Assembly: GCA_028279085.1 (NCBI GenBank)
Contig: JANQSX010000161.1
Coordinates: forward strand, 1 to 28,047
Direction of reading: 5' to 3'
DNA from: Bdellovibrionales bacterium
Lineage (GTDB): Bacteria > Bdellovibrionota > Bdellovibrionia > Bdellovibrionales > UBA1609
Length of the DNA: 28,047 nt
This document shows positions 16,872 through 25,187 of the stretch, piece by piece. Each line of letters starts with the position of its first letter. The first letter of the stretch is position 1. A program made the translations under genes and the position numbers. The notes under the pieces were generated by a model. The model was not told the DNA's origin, did not search any database, and worked only from the letters and a program-made list of their open reading frames with translations.

Positions 16872-16898
16872 ATTATACTAAAGCGTACATTAACTCAA
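16872..16898 (-). promoter_or_regulatory. Probable promoter of the dusB operon
   Basis: On the minus strand a consensus TATAAT (16877-16872) is preceded by TTGAGT (16898-16893), with a short 15-base spacer. The predicted start would give a leader of about 15-20 bases ending in the GAGG ribosome site of dusB. Confidence 0.5.
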
Positions 16899-16920
16899 TA
16901 AAATACTCTCCCAACATAAA

Positions 16921-16946
16921 TGTCATTTCGGCGGAAGCCGGAATCC
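16921..16946. repeat. Dispersed palindromic repeat copy
   Basis: TGTCATTTCGGCGGAAGCCG continues GAATCC. TTCGGC pairs with GCCGGAA around GGAA. It is the same element as at 13191-13215 and lies in the divergent dusB/helicase-sigma spacer (16848-17099), which otherwise holds only AT-rich promoter-like sequence. Confidence 0.75.
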
Positions 16947-17099
16947 AAAAGAACACTTAACTTTACCTTAACAAATAAGAAAAAAACATCTTTGTAAATC
17001 TTACATTATTAAATGAAAATTTATTAAAAAATATCACATAAAATAGTAATAGTCTTTTCTTTATATTATTATGTTTTTCCAACAATAAAGGTGCTTAAG

Positions 17100-20000
17100 A
17101 TGATTATTTTAAAACTTTTTTCTCTTTCTTTATTTTTAGTATCTTTTCCTGTTATTTCTCTAGCTTGTGTGGAAAGTTTTTCATCTAGTAAAATTCTCAG
17201 AAGCACTGTTCAAGGTACTTCATTAAAAAATCAAGCCCAACATGTACTAAATAGAAAAATAACTGCAAAAGAAGAAAGTGCCATTTCCATGGCTCATAAT
17301 GTAGGGATAAGCGAAATAGGAAAAGACGGTCAAAACCCAGCCGGAATTGATAATTACACCAAACCCCAACTCTTAAGAAAAATCCGAATCCTTGCCCGTG
17401 GAGGTGGCTTTAACCAACAGGAAAGAGAAGCCCTTATCAGGAATGGGGTGGTAGGAAATTCCAAGAAAAAAAAACTTGAGAGAAAAAAACGAAACAAAAA
17501 AGCTAGAAGAAAAAAAAGCCAATCAGATAGAACAATCACAGAATCCCTTGAAAGACTTATTAAACAAGTTTCACAAAATAAAACAATTCCTTTGAAATTG
17601 TCATCTTGTGGAGCTAATTGCTTTCAAATAGATTCTTCTCCCACAAGTCTCCCACGGATTATTAAAATCGACTCCGATCTCGAATTTCCTATTCAAAAAG
17701 AACATATTCTTACAACTCCTCCTCTCAGTAAAATTAGTGATCCTATCACTTTAGGTAATATAATAAGGCGTTTACTCATTGGACATGAACTTCATCCTTA
17801 TACCTCTACCCTTTTTCAACCAACCATCCTTCGTCCCTCTCAACGAATGGCCATAAATGATTTTAAAGAATCCTTGGAATCCGGTTACCAAAGTTTTCTT
17901 CATATCTCCCCCACAAGTACAGGCAAAGGAGTGGTTCTTGCTAAAAATCTTATTGAAAAATTGAGTGGAGATTCTGCAAAAAAAATCTCTTTTATAACTG
18001 TGGATAAAGTGAAAATTGTGGATCAGTTAAGTGCTGAAATTCAATCCGAAGTTCAAAAAGCCAATTTTGACTTAAGACAACTCCACTGGATTGCCGGAGA
18101 AGGAAAAGATTTTATTCAGGAAATTAATCAAGCTCTTTCCTCTGAAAAACCAACAGTGATCACCATAACTTCAAGAAGTTTTATTATTCAGATGGAAAAA
18201 CTGGAAGATAAAAATCCCACCCTTTATAAAAAACTTCTCAAACAATTAGATGGAATTTATATCGATGAAGTTCACCATCTTGGAGCCCCTAAAACTCTTG
18301 AATTTGTACTTGACTTAAAAGAGAAAAGCGAAGCTTTCGTCTATGGCACTACAGCAACCCCTGTTCATAGAGATGTAGAGATTCAAAATCTTTTTCAAAA
18401 GATCCACTGGTCTTATCTGGAAGAAGGAAACTTTGATACCTATACTCCATCTATGGTGGTTGAACAACTTGTGCGGAGTATCGAGCGAGGAGATATTACA
18501 CCTTTTAACGATATATATGTTCTCATGGGTGAAGATATAATAGACATGACATACACTCCTCTTTTCATTCAGAGAAAGGGCAGTCTTCTTTTTTCTATTA
18601 ATCCTCATTATTACAGTCAACTAAGAGAAATTTTATCCGGTATTTTTGACTCCAATAAAAAAGGAATGATTATCGCATCTACTATAAAAGAAGCTGAAGA
18701 TCTAGCTTCCTTTTTTAACCGGACAAGTGATATTACTTTCGAAGCCTATCACTCAGATATGAAGCCGGAATTAAAAGAGGCCGTCTTTAAAAATTCCCGA
18801 GAACAAGAAGCCCATTATATTGTAGCCGTGAGAGCTTTAGATGAAGGAGTAAATCTTCCCCATTTATCCGCTTATATTGATCTCAATTCCCATGTTTCTA
18901 TTAAGCAAATGGCTCATAGAATGGGACGTGTTTTAAGACCTTCTTTAAATAAACTCAAAGCGGACATTTTTATTTTATCATCTTATAGAAATTTTGAAAT
19001 GACAAAAGAACTAATGGACAATGTTACACAACTCCGGGAAACAATAAAAGATTCTAATAGAAGTACTTCTGCTTCTCCCTCTAGAAAACGACTCAGAAAT
19101 TTAGCTGCCCGATCTTACAATTTTTTCTTGAAACAACAACAATTCTGGGCTAGTAAAGATGAGAAAGAAAGAGACACCAAAGGAAAAGATGAAAACTCAC
19201 TGGACACTTATTTTCATTATCTTTCACAAGTAAGAAGAAGATTCCCTGTTCTCTCTCAAAGTAAGTTGGACACTCTACTTATAAAATTTAAGAAAACAGG
19301 AGATATTGAAGTTCGCAATGAAATTGTCTCCCGCAACCTTGGTCTTGTAACAATGGTTGCTCAAAAATACAAATGGGCCTTTTCATCAATTGTCGATATG
19401 ATGGATCTAGTTCAAGAGGGTAATAGAGGTTTAATAAAAGCTGTCGACGCTTATAGGATTGAATCGGGCTATCGTTTTAGTACATTCGCCGTTTCTTACA
19501 TTGAAGGATATATTAAAAGATTTATTTTTGAACAAAATCATATTGTCAGAATCAAATCATCTCCTGATCATAGCACAGTATTTTTTAATCTTGAAAGACA
19601 AAAAGATCATTTTTCTTCTCAAAATGAAGTATTTGATGTAGTTGCAGCTGCTGAAAATATGAGTACTGATAAGACAACAGTCAAGCCGGAAACCATAAGA
19701 TGGATGGATACTCATTTACAAGATACAATCTCTTTTAATCAACCTGTTACGGGACAAAGAGACCCAAAGGGACTTGTTGAAGATATTCAAAACCCTGAAA
19801 AAATACAAAGCTTTGAAGAAATTCACCAAACCGGAATACCTCTTCACGAAGATACTGTCGGCGCTCAAAAAATTCTTGAAACTTTCATGATTAGTATTAT
19901 AGATTTTTTACCTAGATTGACCCGACAACAACAGGATATTTTTATAAAAAGATTTCTTACGATACCTCCTGTCACCCTTGATGAACTAGGGGAAACTCAC

Positions 20001-21464
20001 GGTATAAGTAAGGAAAGAGTAAGACAAATTGCAAACAAAGTGAGGAGGAGACTTAATAGTCCTTCTATTTGGGATTCTTCTAAATCACTAATAGAATTAA
20101 AGAACAGATTTTTCGCTAGACGGTCACCTAGAGATGGAAATGAATTTATTCGTTCTATTAATGATTATACAGAAGCTGTTTTTGGAAAATCTTTCCATGA
20201 ATATTTTTATACCAATAGATATGAAAATTTTGATATCAATAGAATTGTTCGTACTATTGATACAGATTTTAATGAACTTATTAAAGCTAAAGAGGTTCTT
20301 GATTTTTTTGAAAAAAGCCTCCGCTCTTTTTTATCCAGGATATCTTCTTGGGAACAAGATATCTTTCAAAAACAATTTTTACAAAAAGAGCCTGTTCCCC
20401 GTTATAGAGTAGGATGGACTCACAATTTCACAGCTACACGTATAGCAGAAATTGAAAAATCTTTAATGTATGAATTAAGACATGAAATACTCACAAGTAA
20501 AGAGAGTTCATATCTCATATCTCAATTCAAAGATCACTTATTACCTTTATCTGATATTCACATAAGAAGCCACTTAAGAGATCTTCTTCATAAAATGATT
20601 AAAAGGAAAAGAAAATGGCCCACTATGGAAGTAAAAAATGCTCAATCCCGAACCTTGACAATACCTTACCATACTGAAACACCTTTGACTGCACAGTTTA
20701 TTAATCTCTTAAGCAGACTTGAGATACTTGAAAGAAGTATTCTTGATTTTCTATTAATCCTATCTGTTCGGGAACGAGATATCTTCAAAAAAAGATTTTT
20801 AAAAGAAACTCCTGTTCCTTATGAAGAGCTTAGTCCACTTTATCACATCTCTGCTCATCAAATTAAGGAAATTGAAGTCCGATTAAAAATGAACTTTAGA
20901 GATAGACTCATGGGTCAGTTTAATGTTGAACAACGCTTACAATGGTCAAATTTGTTAGATGCCTTTTTTCATCGTCATCCTTCATATCCTTCAGACAAAA
21001 ACAGTTTTCTTGCTTTTACTAAAGAATATTCCTCTTCCGGAAGATCCTTCTATGGTCATTTTGATTACCTGATAAATACCTATGACAGATCTTTCAATGA
21101 ATTTATCCATTCTAGAGAGGTTCAGGAAGTGATTAGAGAATATATCACTGATTTTTTATCCAATTTAGATGCAGATAAAAAAGCATTTTTTCAAAAACGA
21201 TTTCTTACAAATCCCCCTATCCCTTTTAATCAAATTCCACAGAGATATACTTGGCGGAAAAGTAATAGAAATATTGAAATAGAAATGGCGTATAATTTCA
21301 CAGAGCTTTTAAAGGAAAGCTTTGAAACAATGGAACCATCATCTTTTTTCATAAAAACTTTTTTCAGAATCAATGACCCTGATTTTTTAAAAAAAGAATT
21401 AAGACGAATTCTTTCCACAATTACTGAAAGCGATTTCAATTCATATTATCTTGACGCCTCCTGA
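17100..21464 (+). CDS. SF2 helicase fused to RpoH-like sigma factor with signal peptide
   Basis: Residue numbers count from an upstream GTG at 17091; I prefer ATG 17100 because AAAGGTG lies just before it (1454 residues). In order: signal peptide (4-25, ending VISLA-C); a helical block with NYTKPQLLRKIRIL (60-122); a lysine/arginine run (125-142); SF2 helicase with altered Walker A SPTSTGKG (273-280), DEVH (392-395), TAT (421-423) and motif VI QMAHRMGRVLR (606-616). Next comes sigma region 1.2-2 (706-840) with LGLVTMVAQKY, DLVQEGNRGLIKAVDAY, RFSTFAVSYI and the RpoH-like FFNLERQK. A region 3-like SFNQPV segment follows (about 880-905), then region 4 with LDELGETHGISKERVRQI (936-990). Three weaker region-4-like modules follow (1077-1133, 1216-1272, 1350-1410). 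I know of no named family with this architecture. Confidence 0.88.
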   Translation: MIILKLFSLSLFLVSFPVISLACVESFSSSKILRSTVQGTSLKNQAQHVLNRKITAKEESAISMAHNVGISEIGKDGQNPAGIDNYTKPQLLRKIRILARGGGFNQQEREALIRNGVVGNSKKKKLERKKRNKKARRKKSQSDRTITESLERLIKQVSQNKTIPLKLSSCGANCFQIDSSPTSLPRIIKIDSDLEFPIQKEHILTTPPLSKISDPITLGNIIRRLLIGHELHPYTSTLFQPTILRPSQRMAINDFKESLESGYQSFLHISPTSTGKGVVLAKNLIEKLSGDSAKKISFITVDKVKIVDQLSAEIQSEVQKANFDLRQLHWIAGEGKDFIQEINQALSSEKPTVITITSRSFIIQMEKLEDKNPTLYKKLLKQLDGIYIDEVHHLGAPKTLEFVLDLKEKSEAFVYGTTATPVHRDVEIQNLFQKIHWSYLEEGNFDTYTPSMVVEQLVRSIERGDITPFNDIYVLMGEDIIDMTYTPLFIQRKGSLLFSINPHYYSQLREILSGIFDSNKKGMIIASTIKEAEDLASFFNRTSDITFEAYHSDMKPELKEAVFKNSREQEAHYIVAVRALDEGVNLPHLSAYIDLNSHVSIKQMAHRMGRVLRPSLNKLKADIFILSSYRNFEMTKELMDNVTQLRETIKDSNRSTSASPSRKRLRNLAARSYNFFLKQQQFWASKDEKERDTKGKDENSLDTYFHYLSQVRRRFPVLSQSKLDTLLIKFKKTGDIEVRNEIVSRNLGLVTMVAQKYKWAFSSIVDMMDLVQEGNRGLIKAVDAYRIESGYRFSTFAVSYIEGYIKRFIFEQNHIVRIKSSPDHSTVFFNLERQKDHFSSQNEVFDVVAAAENMSTDKTTVKPETIRWMDTHLQDTISFNQPVTGQRDPKGLVEDIQNPEKIQSFEEIHQTGIPLHEDTVGAQKILETFMISIIDFLPRLTRQQQDIFIKRFLTIPPVTLDELGETHGISKERVRQIANKVRRRLNSPSIWDSSKSLIELKNRFFARRSPRDGNEFIRSINDYTEAVFGKSFHEYFYTNRYENFDINRIVRTIDTDFNELIKAKEVLDFFEKSLRSFLSRISSWEQDIFQKQFLQKEPVPRYRVGWTHNFTATRIAEIEKSLMYELRHEILTSKESSYLISQFKDHLLPLSDIHIRSHLRDLLHKMIKRKRKWPTMEVKNAQSRTLTIPYHTETPLTAQFINLLSRLEILERSILDFLLILSVRERDIFKKRFLKETPVPYEELSPLYHISAHQIKEIEVRLKMNFRDRLMGQFNVEQRLQWSNLLDAFFHRHPSYPSDKNSFLAFTKEYSSSGRSFYGHFDYLINTYDRSFNEFIHSREVQEVIREYITDFLSNLDADKKAFFQKRFLTNPPIPFNQIPQRYTWRKSNRNIEIEMAYNFTELLKESFETMEPSSFFIKTFFRINDPDFLKKELRRILSTITESDFNSYYLDAS

Positions 21465-21497
21465 ATTTTCCTTGGAATTTCATTAGTAATATGGTAA

Positions 21498-22178
21498 ATG
21501 AACTTTATGTTTCGTACTCTAATAAGCTCTTTATTATTAATATTATCTCTTAACACATGGGGAACAGAAGAGGAAAATTCTGTAGATTATTCATCTCAAT
21601 ACAAAGAAACAGCTCGGATATCCTGGAAAGTGGGTTTATCAGGAAATTGGCACTTAAAAGAACCTGGTGTATCTTTATCTCAATTTCCAGTTATGTTGGA
21701 ATTACAACTTCCTATTGTTAGTCCCCAATTTAGATGGTTGTTGCAAGTGGGAGGAGGCTTAATGGTAAAACTAAAGACGGATACTGTTTGTGATCCTTCT
21801 TTTGTTCCTGATCCTCCTGAACCTCCATTTGATACTGAATTTTTTCAGAGAAATTATGAAAGGAATTTTGAACAATCAACAAACAGAGATACTTGCTTTT
21901 TCAAAGATCGAACTTTCAATAAACAGTTTATTCCCTACTTCATCAGTCAAACAGGTTTTCAATATGGTTCAGATGTATATGGAACTTTACAAGGTGGAGT
22001 AATACTTTCCACTAAGGGGGACATTGGCTGGACAGGAGAGCTTCTTATTGGGAAAAAATTCGGTGTGGAGGTATCAGGTGGATTAAGAACGACTTTTCTT
22101 AATGATTCTTTATATGTGGGCTTTGTTCTTTATTTAGGAAATATATTAAAAAACTGGTGGGTTGAACAACCTATTTAA
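21498..22178 (+). CDS. Probable outer-membrane barrel protein
   Basis: I recognise no family in this 226-residue protein. A signal peptide covers about 1-22 (FMFRTLISSLLLILSLNTWG). The rest shows amphipathic strands such as FRWLLQVGGGLMVKL, VYGTLQGGVILS and LYVGFVLYLGNIL, with glycine-rich turns, consistent with a small barrel. A proline/acid loop (CDPSFVPDPPEPPFD) and two cysteines about 38 residues apart suggest one disulfide-closed extracellular loop. It ends WWVEQPI rather than in an aromatic residue, which is atypical. It starts 33 bases after the helicase-sigma gene and 35 bases before the lipoprotein gene, so all three could share one transcript. The ribosome site is weak. Confidence 0.65.
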   Translation: MNFMFRTLISSLLLILSLNTWGTEEENSVDYSSQYKETARISWKVGLSGNWHLKEPGVSLSQFPVMLELQLPIVSPQFRWLLQVGGGLMVKLKTDTVCDPSFVPDPPEPPFDTEFFQRNYERNFEQSTNRDTCFFKDRTFNKQFIPYFISQTGFQYGSDVYGTLQGGVILSTKGDIGWTGELLIGKKFGVEVSGGLRTTFLNDSLYVGFVLYLGNILKNWWVEQPI

Positions 22179-22213
22179 TAAAAAAGATATTCACACAGGA
22201 AGGAAGGTAAAAA

Positions 22214-23383
22214 ATGAAAAAATTATTTTCTTTAGTATCATATATGAAACTATATCTCTGTTTATTTCTTCTTATGGGAATCATTGTCGGCTGTACCTCT
22301 TTGGAAGAACGATTAAGGGCTTCTGAATGTAAAGCCCGTAATTCTTTCAGTGATGGATATTACGATGCTATGAGCGGCCGCATGGATAGTTACTTTCATG
22401 TTTATAACAAAAAATGTGAACAATATGGAGTGAGTTTAAACCAAAACCTTTATATAAAAGGATACACAAAAGGAATTAGAGTTTTTTGTACTTACAAAGG
22501 GGGCTATCAATTTGGTTTAAAAGCAAAACAATATAAAAACAGTTGTAACACAAAAAAAGAGGAATTTTTAAAAGGTTACGAGGAAGGGGATCAGCAATGC
22601 CTTTACGAAGCAGGATACAATGATGCCGTAGAAGGTAGAAAAGACAACTATACACAAAGTCGATGTTTAAAACTTTCCCCTAAGCTTAATCAAAAGCAAT
22701 ATACAAAAGGTCGAAGAGCCGGGCTTAAAGTATTTTGCACTTACAAATCCGGTTATCGGTGGGGTCTTAATCGTCTAGCATATAATAAAACATGTCCCGC
22801 TAAAAAAAGAGCTTCTTTTTTAAAAGGGTATAGAGCTGGAGACAGAAAATGTCTTTACGATACAGGATATAACGATGCAATTAATGGTAAAACCAACAGT
22901 TATGCACAAAACTCTTGTTTAAAACTCTCACCCAAGTTTAGTTCAAAACAATACGCTCAAGGCCGAAGAGCCGGGCTTAAAGTATTTTGCACTTACAAAT
23001 CCGGTTATCAATTTGGATTATCAGGTGCACATTATTACAATACATGTCCTAAAAAAAGTGAAAGTAAATTTTTCCAAGGCTACACCACCGGAAAAAAAGA
23101 ATATGTTGCAAAAAAAAGACATCAGGAAAAATTGCAAATGGAAAGGGAGCGTATTGCAGCGGAAAGAGAACGAGCTGCAGCGGAACGATCTAAAGCGCAA
23201 GCTCTAAGAGATCAAGCAGAAGCAGAATGGGCTAAGGCCAGAGCTATTGAAGAACAAACAGATGTTATGCAGGATCAAAAGAAGTTTGAAGGTTATCAAT
23301 TATGTCATTATAAATCTGATTGTCATTCCGGAGGGCAATGTGTTTACATTTCCGCTATTGGAGAGTATGCCTGCAGATATTGA
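22214..23383 (+). CDS. Lipoprotein with three DUF2799-like repeats
   Basis: The lipobox IVGC (24-27) after a hydrophobic segment predicts lipid attachment at Cys27. Three repeats of about 84 residues (43-128, 129-212, 213-297) each follow the DUF2799 pattern: GYxDA..G, a Cys, QY.KGxxxGLxVFCTYKxGY, FGL..Y...C, then FLKGYxxG. A charged helical stretch rich in Glu/Arg/Ala (about 296-356) suggests a coiled coil. The C-terminal tail has four cysteines (C364, C370, C376, C387) around DCHSGGQC, possibly a small disulfide knot. Family members usually carry a single DUF2799 unit of unknown function. A strong site AGGAAGGAAGG precedes the ATG. Confidence 0.82.
   Translation: MKKLFSLVSYMKLYLCLFLLMGIIVGCTSLEERLRASECKARNSFSDGYYDAMSGRMDSYFHVYNKKCEQYGVSLNQNLYIKGYTKGIRVFCTYKGGYQFGLKAKQYKNSCNTKKEEFLKGYEEGDQQCLYEAGYNDAVEGRKDNYTQSRCLKLSPKLNQKQYTKGRRAGLKVFCTYKSGYRWGLNRLAYNKTCPAKKRASFLKGYRAGDRKCLYDTGYNDAINGKTNSYAQNSCLKLSPKFSSKQYAQGRRAGLKVFCTYKSGYQFGLSGAHYYNTCPKKSESKFFQGYTTGKKEYVAKKRHQEKLQMERERIAAERERAAAERSKAQALRDQAEAEWAKARAIEEQTDVMQDQKKFEGYQLCHYKSDCHSGGQCVYISAIGEYACRY
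22712..23009 (+). repeat. 46-bp perfect direct repeat within the lipoprotein gene
   Basis: Bases 22712-22757 and 22964-23009 are identical over 46 bases, 252 bases apart, which equals 84 codons. They encode the RRAGLKVFCTYKSGY part of repeats two and three. Nucleotide identity points to recent duplication or gene conversion; the first repeat is more diverged. Confidence 0.85.
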
Positions 23384-23597
23384 TTTTACTATAATGAAAG
23401 ATTAAATTCGCCAATATGGATGGCAAAGACTTTCAATCATATTCATATAAAGACACAAAAATACAAACAAATGTCTCAAAATAAGACAGTGATTAAAAAA
23501 AACAGTAAACAATTATTAGATTTTGTAAGTTTCAAGTTATCATTGAACTATTAAGAAAAGAGTCAAAGTTATAACAAAGAAAATCAAGGAGAAAACA

Positions 23598-24350
23598 ATG
23601 CATATAAATAACAATTCTATTTCATGGAACGTTAACAATGAACAAACACAAAACACACGAAAAACAATTAAGCTTTCAAATGTATTTGTAATATCCTTGT
23701 ACCTACTCTTCGCTGGATATTTTCAGTTCATTCCCACAGTTGCTGAAGCTGATTTAGAGGTTCGAAACATTCTAGATGATAAACTTGAAAGTATGGAAGA
23801 CCAGTCAAAGGATCTACGAGAACAGATCTGGGAGCTAAAAAAAAGAATCAAAAACACTGTCAGTGAAATTGAAAGACTAGAAAAACAAAATCAAAAATTA
23901 TTAGAAGGCCGACAAGTTTTGGGACAGAGACATTTAAGCAACAGTGACTATGAATATGATAGTTTGGAGGAGAATTTAGAAGCAATCAATAAAACTTTTA
24001 CAGAGTTAGGAGAAACTATGAGAGCATTATTAGATGAAACTCAAGTTGCTACTCTGGATGAAGATTTAGCAACAACAGTAAGCAACAACAATGATTTACG
24101 TCAACAATATAGAGAACGTCGAGCTGAACGTGAAGAAGAAAGAAGAGTAGAAGAACAACGACAAGCAGATGAGAATTGGGAAACTGTTAAAGAAACAGCC
24201 AACAATGCTAAAGAAACAGTTACAAGCTGGTGGAGGAACATAAGCAGTGAAGATAATATTCCTAATAACCCAGACACTGGAGAGCGTTATGGCTCTTGGC
24301 AGGAATATCACAATGATCGTCAAAGAAGACAAATGGAGAATGGACGTTAA
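23598..24350 (+). CDS. Exported or membrane-anchored coiled-coil protein
   Basis: I recognise no family in this 250-residue protein. A polar N-terminus of about 25 residues precedes a hydrophobic segment (about 27-47, NVFVISLYLLFAGYFQF), followed by PTVAEA, a possible cleavage site. Heptad-like charged helices run about 52-107 (LESMEDQSKDLREQIWELKK) and again about 165-190, where Glu/Arg residues dominate. The C-terminus is Asn/Gln/Arg rich. The long pre-hydrophobic region makes a signal anchor as plausible as a cleaved signal. AAGGAG lies seven bases before the ATG. A 214-base spacer upstream and a 165-base spacer downstream suggest its own transcript. Confidence 0.65.
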   Translation: MHINNNSISWNVNNEQTQNTRKTIKLSNVFVISLYLLFAGYFQFIPTVAEADLEVRNILDDKLESMEDQSKDLREQIWELKKRIKNTVSEIERLEKQNQKLLEGRQVLGQRHLSNSDYEYDSLEENLEAINKTFTELGETMRALLDETQVATLDEDLATTVSNNNDLRQQYRERRAEREEERRVEEQRQADENWETVKETANNAKETVTSWWRNISSEDNIPNNPDTGERYGSWQEYHNDRQRRQMENGR

Positions 24351-24515
24351 GAAATCCACATTGAACTTCCTGATTTTTATTTTTTCTTTTTAGATTTTAC
24401 CTGATGTTCCCTTGTTTCTCAAAAGAACTAAAAAGAAGAATTTTTTGTGTTCTAAATCCCCTATTTTTAACTTTCTGGCCTTTTCTATTTTCCATTTTTT
24501 GTATAACATTAAAAA

Positions 24516-25051
24516 ATGTCCCATTTTCTTAAAACAAAAAAGCAGACTGCTATAGGACTGATTGTATTATCCCTTGTTTTGATTGTTCCCTGTTATTCAG
24601 AGAACATAAAAACAGAAACAAAAAAAGACACCTGGAAGCAATATTGGTCACGCATTAATCTTGTAGATGATCCTGAATTGTTTCAATCAAAAAAAAGAAA
24701 AGATAAGCTAGCCAGTGTCACACTGGCTGATCCAATAAGTTTAAGTAAACTTACTGATTCAGAAAAGCTCTTTAAAACATGGGTCTCAAAAAAAAAAACT
24801 TTACTGAATCTATATCAACTATTAAGAACTGGAATATAGATTCTAAATCCTATAATAAAACAAAAAAAGTCTTTTTCTTAACAGGTACTTTTCTTAAAGG
24901 AAATGAAACCATTTTTTTCAAAGAGTGGTATTTTTATAATAAAAACCATTTCTTTCAATTATTAATTGAAGACACACAAGAGTTTAACGAAACGGATCAG
25001 GATATTGTCAGTTTATTAGATTTTCTGCAAAATAGGATGATTAAAAAATGA
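24516..25051 (+). pseudogene. Small secreted protein split by an A11 frameshift
   Basis: The first frame (24516-24839) encodes a signal peptide (about 1-29, ending CYS-EN) and about 78 more residues up to KTWVSKKK, then runs only 14 codons further. The second frame (24779-25051) continues from the same spot with KKNFTESISTIKNWN and ends NRMIKK. The two overlap at eleven consecutive A residues (24788-24798); a -1 shift there yields one protein of about 178 residues. Possible causes are sequencing error, a decaying gene, or transcriptional slippage on the A run. I recognise no family. A seven-base-pair hairpin GCCAGTG-TCA-CACTGGC lies inside (24711-24727). The start lacks a clear ribosome site. 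Confidence 0.6.
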
Positions 25052-25187
25052 ATATTAGTAAACAATACCTAGAACAGCCTGAGATGAACTTACACAATTC
25101 CTAAATAAATTAAATACAAAGTCATTATTTTATTTTTCACATTTCCTCAATTTAGAATATAACCTTATAAATTCCACAATAAACTCC

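Noticed and set aside
17091..17099. GTG at 17091 as the start of the helicase-sigma protein
   Set aside because: AAAGGTG overlaps this GTG and is correctly spaced for the ATG at 17100, so the GTG is probably part of the ribosome site.
24711..24727. GCCAGTG-TCA-CACTGGC hairpin as a terminator
   Set aside because: It is inside a coding frame and has no following T run.
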